DNA of 64,000 nucleotides from Gramella sp. KN1008. Lineage in GTDB: Bacteria; Bacteroidota; Bacteroidia; Flavobacteriales; Flavobacteriaceae. The notes beneath the pieces are model-generated. The model saw only the letters and a list, made by a program, of their open reading frames with translations, ran no database searches and was not told where the DNA came from. Shown here piece by piece: positions 61,699-64,000 of the stretch. How positions within the stretch are numbered: position 1 is the first letter of the stretch; the number at the start of each line of letters is the position of its first letter. The position numbers were made by a program, and so were the translations under genes. The DNA lies in the NCBI RefSeq assembly GCF_004332155.1, contig NZ_SJDV01000006.1, positions 1 through 64,000 of the forward strand. Reading direction: 5' to 3'.

Positions 61699-62453
61699 AA
61701 TTTAAACTTTTTCAGGTCTAGTTTTTCTCCGTCAAATTCGGCATAGGTATAATGAGTGATCCAGTCACCGGTATTTATATAGGTGGATTTCCCATTCAGA
61801 TCGATCTCAAGAGGAAGATGGCGGTGCCCGAAAAGAAAGTAATCGTAATGTTTTGATTCCAGTTTTCGCTTGCAATACTGGATAAGCCATTCCTTATCTT
61901 CGCCCAGGAATTCGATATCCTCCTCACCAGAGATAGCCTTGTTCTTTACAGAAAAATACTGCGCCAGTGGTACACCAAGATCAGGATGTAGCCAGCGGTA
62001 TAGCCATTGAGCTAAAGGATTGGTAAATAGCTTTTTCATTCGCTTATACCCATGATCACCAGGCCCGAGCCCATCGCCATGGCCTACCAGAAAGCTCTTT
62101 CCGTTGAAATGAAATTCTTTGGGTTTACGATGAACCGGAATGTTCAGCTCTTTTTCAAAATAATCATCCATCCAAAGGTCGTGATTCCCAACAAAGAAAT
62201 AAACAGGGATACCGCTATCCTTAATTTCTGCTAATTTCCCAAGTGTTCTTACAAAGCCTTTGGGAACTACGTGCTTATATTCGAACCAGAAATCGAAAAG
62301 ATCACCAAGCAAAAATATAGCTGCTGCGTCTTGCCTAATTTCATCCAGCCACTTTACAAAGATAGTTTCTCGTTCCCGGCTTTCTTCCATTGTGGGAGCA
62401 CCAAGATGATTATCGCTTGAAAAGTAAATTTTTTTGCCCTGGGGGATATTCAT
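61695..62453 (-). CDS. lpxH: UDP-2,3-diacylglucosamine diphosphatase-like (LpxH-type calcineurin hydrolase)
   Basis: A 252-aa metallophosphoesterase started at MNIPQGKKIYFSSDNHLG (ATG 62453); a 21-residue upstream extension is open but repeats no family feature. Metal motifs in order: SSDNHLGAP, LLGDLFDFW, VGNHDLW, VGHGDGLG and FGHRHLP. This is the LpxH/YbbF pattern for cleaving UDP-diacylglucosamine in lipid A synthesis. The D-x-N start (DNH instead of DxH) is typical of this branch. Confidence 0.85.
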   Translation of the reverse strand: MNIPQGKKIYFSSDNHLGAPTMEESRERETIFVKWLDEIRQDAAAIFLLGDLFDFWFEYKHVVPKGFVRTLGKLAEIKDSGIPVYFFVGNHDLWMDDYFEKELNIPVHRKPKEFHFNGKSFLVGHGDGLGPGDHGYKRMKKLFTNPLAQWLYRWLHPDLGVPLAQYFSVKNKAISGEEDIEFLGEDKEWLIQYCKRKLESKHYDYFLFGHRHLPLEIDLNGKSTYINTGDWITHYTYAEFDGEKLDLKKFKF

Positions 62454-62721
62454 AAAATATTTTGTTCGAGGTAAAGATATGAGATTTCTCAGAAAAAGCT
62501 TTAAGCTATCAGCCATAAGCTAAAAGCTAAAGAAAAGCAGAACTCACAGGTTATTAAAACCTGTAAGGTTTCAACAGAATCTCTTTTTTGGAAATTTAAA
62601 ACTTTCAGGGCTTCGGAATTATTTTATAAAAGAGGAGCGGAGTAAAGTTTTCCTTAAGGAATAATGAGATTTCTTCGCTTCGCTCGGAAGGACTTAAGGC
62701 CTATCAATTATGGCTTAAAGC

Positions 62722-63171
62722 TTAATTATCACTAGCATACCATTCCGCAAAAGAAGTTTCGGTCTCCTGAAGTTTTAAAGAGTGCAGATTAATATGCGAA
62801 GGCAGGTGTTTTTTGATCTTTTCGGCAAAGTCTATCACCATATTCTCACTGGTAGGCTGGTAATCCACCAGAATAATATGATGGCCACGATTTTTTAACT
62901 CCTCAGCAAGCTCCAGGTGTGGGGTGTTTTTATTGAAGACCGTTGCATGATCAAACTTATCAACGATCTCATTCTTTACGATCTTTTTCAAGTCCCCAAA
63001 GTCTATCACCATCCCAAACTTCACATTCTCACTATCTGTGATGGGTTTTCCAATCACCGTTACACTGAGTTTATAACTGTGACCATGCACGTTCCTGCAT
63101 TTTCCGTCATAACCATATAGCGCATGTCCGGTTTCAAAAGTGAATTGTTTGGTGATCCTGATATTACTCAT
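62722..63171 (-). CDS. queD: 6-carboxytetrahydropterin synthase (QueD/PTPS family)
   Basis: A 149-aa protein with the zinc His triad in ETGHALYGYDGKCRNVHGHSYKL (first His in ETGH, then the H-x-H pair), the catalytic Cys in GKCRNVHGH, and a late PTSENMVIDFAEKI with ExxE. It converts dihydroneopterin triphosphate to 6-carboxytetrahydropterin, the first committed step of queuosine, or to a pterin. A promoter box TATCTTTG lies upstream (63189-63196, minus). The gap 62,454-62,721 between this gene and lpxH holds no gene. Confidence 0.92.
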   Translation of the reverse strand: MSNIRITKQFTFETGHALYGYDGKCRNVHGHSYKLSVTVIGKPITDSENVKFGMVIDFGDLKKIVKNEIVDKFDHATVFNKNTPHLELAEELKNRGHHIILVDYQPTSENMVIDFAEKIKKHLPSHINLHSLKLQETETSFAEWYASDN

Positions 63172-63188
63172 TTCAACATATTTTGCTA

Positions 63189-63196
63189 CAAAGATA
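63189..63196 (-). promoter_or_regulatory. -7 box of queD
   Basis: TATCTTTG on the minus strand, 18 bp upstream of the queD start. Confidence 0.5.
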
Positions 63197-63246
63197 ACTG
63201 ATTTTTTTAGCCTGAATTTTTAACATTCACGATTTGATTTCTGGAG

Positions 63247-63254
63247 TATATTTG
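63247..63254 (+). promoter_or_regulatory. -7 box of the 2OG oxygenase gene
   Basis: TATATTTG, 17 bp upstream of the ATG at 63271; fits TAnnTTTG. Confidence 0.45.
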
Positions 63255-63270
63255 CGAAATTTTTATCGAT

Positions 63271-63924
63271 ATGATCCAGCAGGAGGTAGAGCTTTTTGAA
63301 CAACTCGATTTTACGGAGAATCCGCTTTATGAGCGAATAATATCAGATATTGTAGAGAAGAAATACAGTATCATTGATAATTTCTTCGAAGAGGCTGAAG
63401 TGAACATTTTACGGCAGAGTCTTCTTGAGAAATATGAGGAGGATAATTTTAAGAAGGCGGCAATAGGAAACCGTACCAATGAGATCATCGTAAAGTCTAT
63501 TCGCGGGGATTTTATTCTCTGGATTAACGAAGCTGACGCTGGGGAGGCAGAAAAGGTCTATTTTAATAAGATAAACTCATTGGTGAATTACCTGAATCGT
63601 ACCTGTTTTATGGGAATCCTCACCAAAGAATTCCATTATGCCCTTTATCCGGAAGGGACATTTTACAAGCGCCATCTGGATACTTTCCAGAATGACGGAC
63701 GAAGAAAGCTTTCCATGGTGTGTTACCTGAATGATGAGGACTGGAAGCCGGAAAATGGCGGGGAACTTACAATCTATACTCAGGATAATGGGAAAGAAGA
63801 TGAGATCAATATTTATCCTTATCCGGGAAGAGTGGTGATCTTTGAAAGTCAGGAGCTGGAGCATGAAGTTAAACCGGTTAAGGTACCACGACTGAGCATT
63901 ACTGGCTGGTTAAAAACCCGCTGA
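63271..63924 (+). CDS. 2-oxoglutarate/Fe(II)-dependent oxygenase, prolyl-4-hydroxylase-like
   Basis: A 217-aa protein with the double-stranded beta-helix core: H-x-D in YKRHLDTF, distal His in QELEHEVKPV and the 2OG-binding Arg in PRLSITGWL. ENGGELTIYTQD and YPGRVVIFES are strands of the same fold. This is the P4Hc type. Substrate unknown; such enzymes hydroxylate protein proline or small molecules. Divergent from queD, with promoter boxes for both in the 100-bp spacer. Confidence 0.88.
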   Translation: MIQQEVELFEQLDFTENPLYERIISDIVEKKYSIIDNFFEEAEVNILRQSLLEKYEEDNFKKAAIGNRTNEIIVKSIRGDFILWINEADAGEAEKVYFNKINSLVNYLNRTCFMGILTKEFHYALYPEGTFYKRHLDTFQNDGRRKLSMVCYLNDEDWKPENGGELTIYTQDNGKEDEINIYPYPGRVVIFESQELEHEVKPVKVPRLSITGWLKTR

Positions 63925-64000
63925 TCACTTTCTGAATTTCTTATAAACAAAAACTCCAATAAGAATAAGTGCAAGGATGAGCCAGAAACCCATACCGCTT
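63925..64000 (-). CDS. C-terminal end of a membrane protein, cut by the window edge
   Basis: Minus-strand frame open from the window edge to TGA at 63925-63927, giving SGMGFWLILALILIGVFVYK then KFRK. A single hydrophobic helix with a basic end fits the C-terminus of a membrane protein. An ATG lies inside, but a 22-residue gene is less likely. The rest lies outside the window. Confidence 0.35.
   Translation of the reverse strand, partial: SGMGFWLILALILIGVFVYKKFRK

Noticed and set aside
62540..62562. Hairpin ACAGGTT/AACCTGT as terminator
   Set aside because: Short stem with no T run in the orientation needed by either neighbouring gene.

Overview
The window comes from the chromosome of an AT-rich member of the Bacteroidota, most likely Flavobacteriaceae. 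Supporting signs are the block DUF177-rpmF-fabH-accB-accC, several promoters with the Bacteroidota -7 element TAnnTTTG (usually read TACCTTTG or TATCTTTG here), a PID-CTERM-like small protein, a CzcA-type pump fused to its outer-membrane factor, and a fused MerTP. A Gramella/Christiangramia-like genus is a guess. The left 37 kb is a mosaic genomic island; the right 27 kb is ordinary core chromosome.

Island part A (about 93-12,640). The window opens in the 5' part of a trpC gene that is cut off after its IIAEHKRRSPSK motif at about position 92. A six-gene minus-strand operon follows: an Eco57I-like adenine methylase (1228 aa), a PLD-nuclease/SNF2-like helicase (1116 aa), two unrecognised small proteins, a divergent GIY-YIG-like nuclease and a small HELGH (possibly M41-like) metallopeptidase. 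This is the best candidate for an undescribed defence system. Next come a hypothetical gene, a RadC/JAB protein, an XRE regulator with two palindromic operators, a gene of a WDW..LSxN repeat family with a decayed tandem copy, and a small membrane protein.

Island part B (about 12,642-37,241) is bounded by a 14-bp direct repeat that is the 3' end of a tRNA gene. It carries the tyrosine integrase at its right end and 14-bp arm-site-like repeats just inside both ends. It has a P4/satellite-like replication module: a DUF6371 zinc-finger/Toprim-like protein, a D5-type primase-helicase, a small HTH protein, and two clusters of CGGTTGCAAC-type iterons. Cargo is a two-gene cassette (59-aa protein plus C39-like papain-fold protein), a 12-kb metal resistance block (ArsR, MerTP, a mercuric-reductase-like flavoprotein, GDCCVxC protein, DUF6660 protein, CzcA-OMF fusion, CzcB, two CDF exporters, ZIP transporter, CaCA exchanger) and a single-chain type IIG/ISP restriction-modification enzyme. 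There are no conjugation genes, so B looks like a replicating satellite or mobilizable island. The left att copy holds a 3' half of a tRNA but no 5' half, which fits B having integrated into the attR of an older element A.

Core region (37,404-64,000): a TolC-HlyD-ABC2 efflux operon with a Crp-family regulator; ribE and pdxA (divergent); the fatty-acid block DUF177-rpmF-fabH-accB-accC; an FAD oxidoreductase with mtgA and a GreA-like protein; an ABC ATPase; a HAD-family protein; a prolyl oligopeptidase; asd; mscL; alr-tdk; rsmI, a uracil-DNA-glycosylase-family gene and recJ; an LpxH-like hydrolase; queD; and a 2OG-Fe(II) oxygenase. Most transcription units end in clear intrinsic terminators, which are listed.
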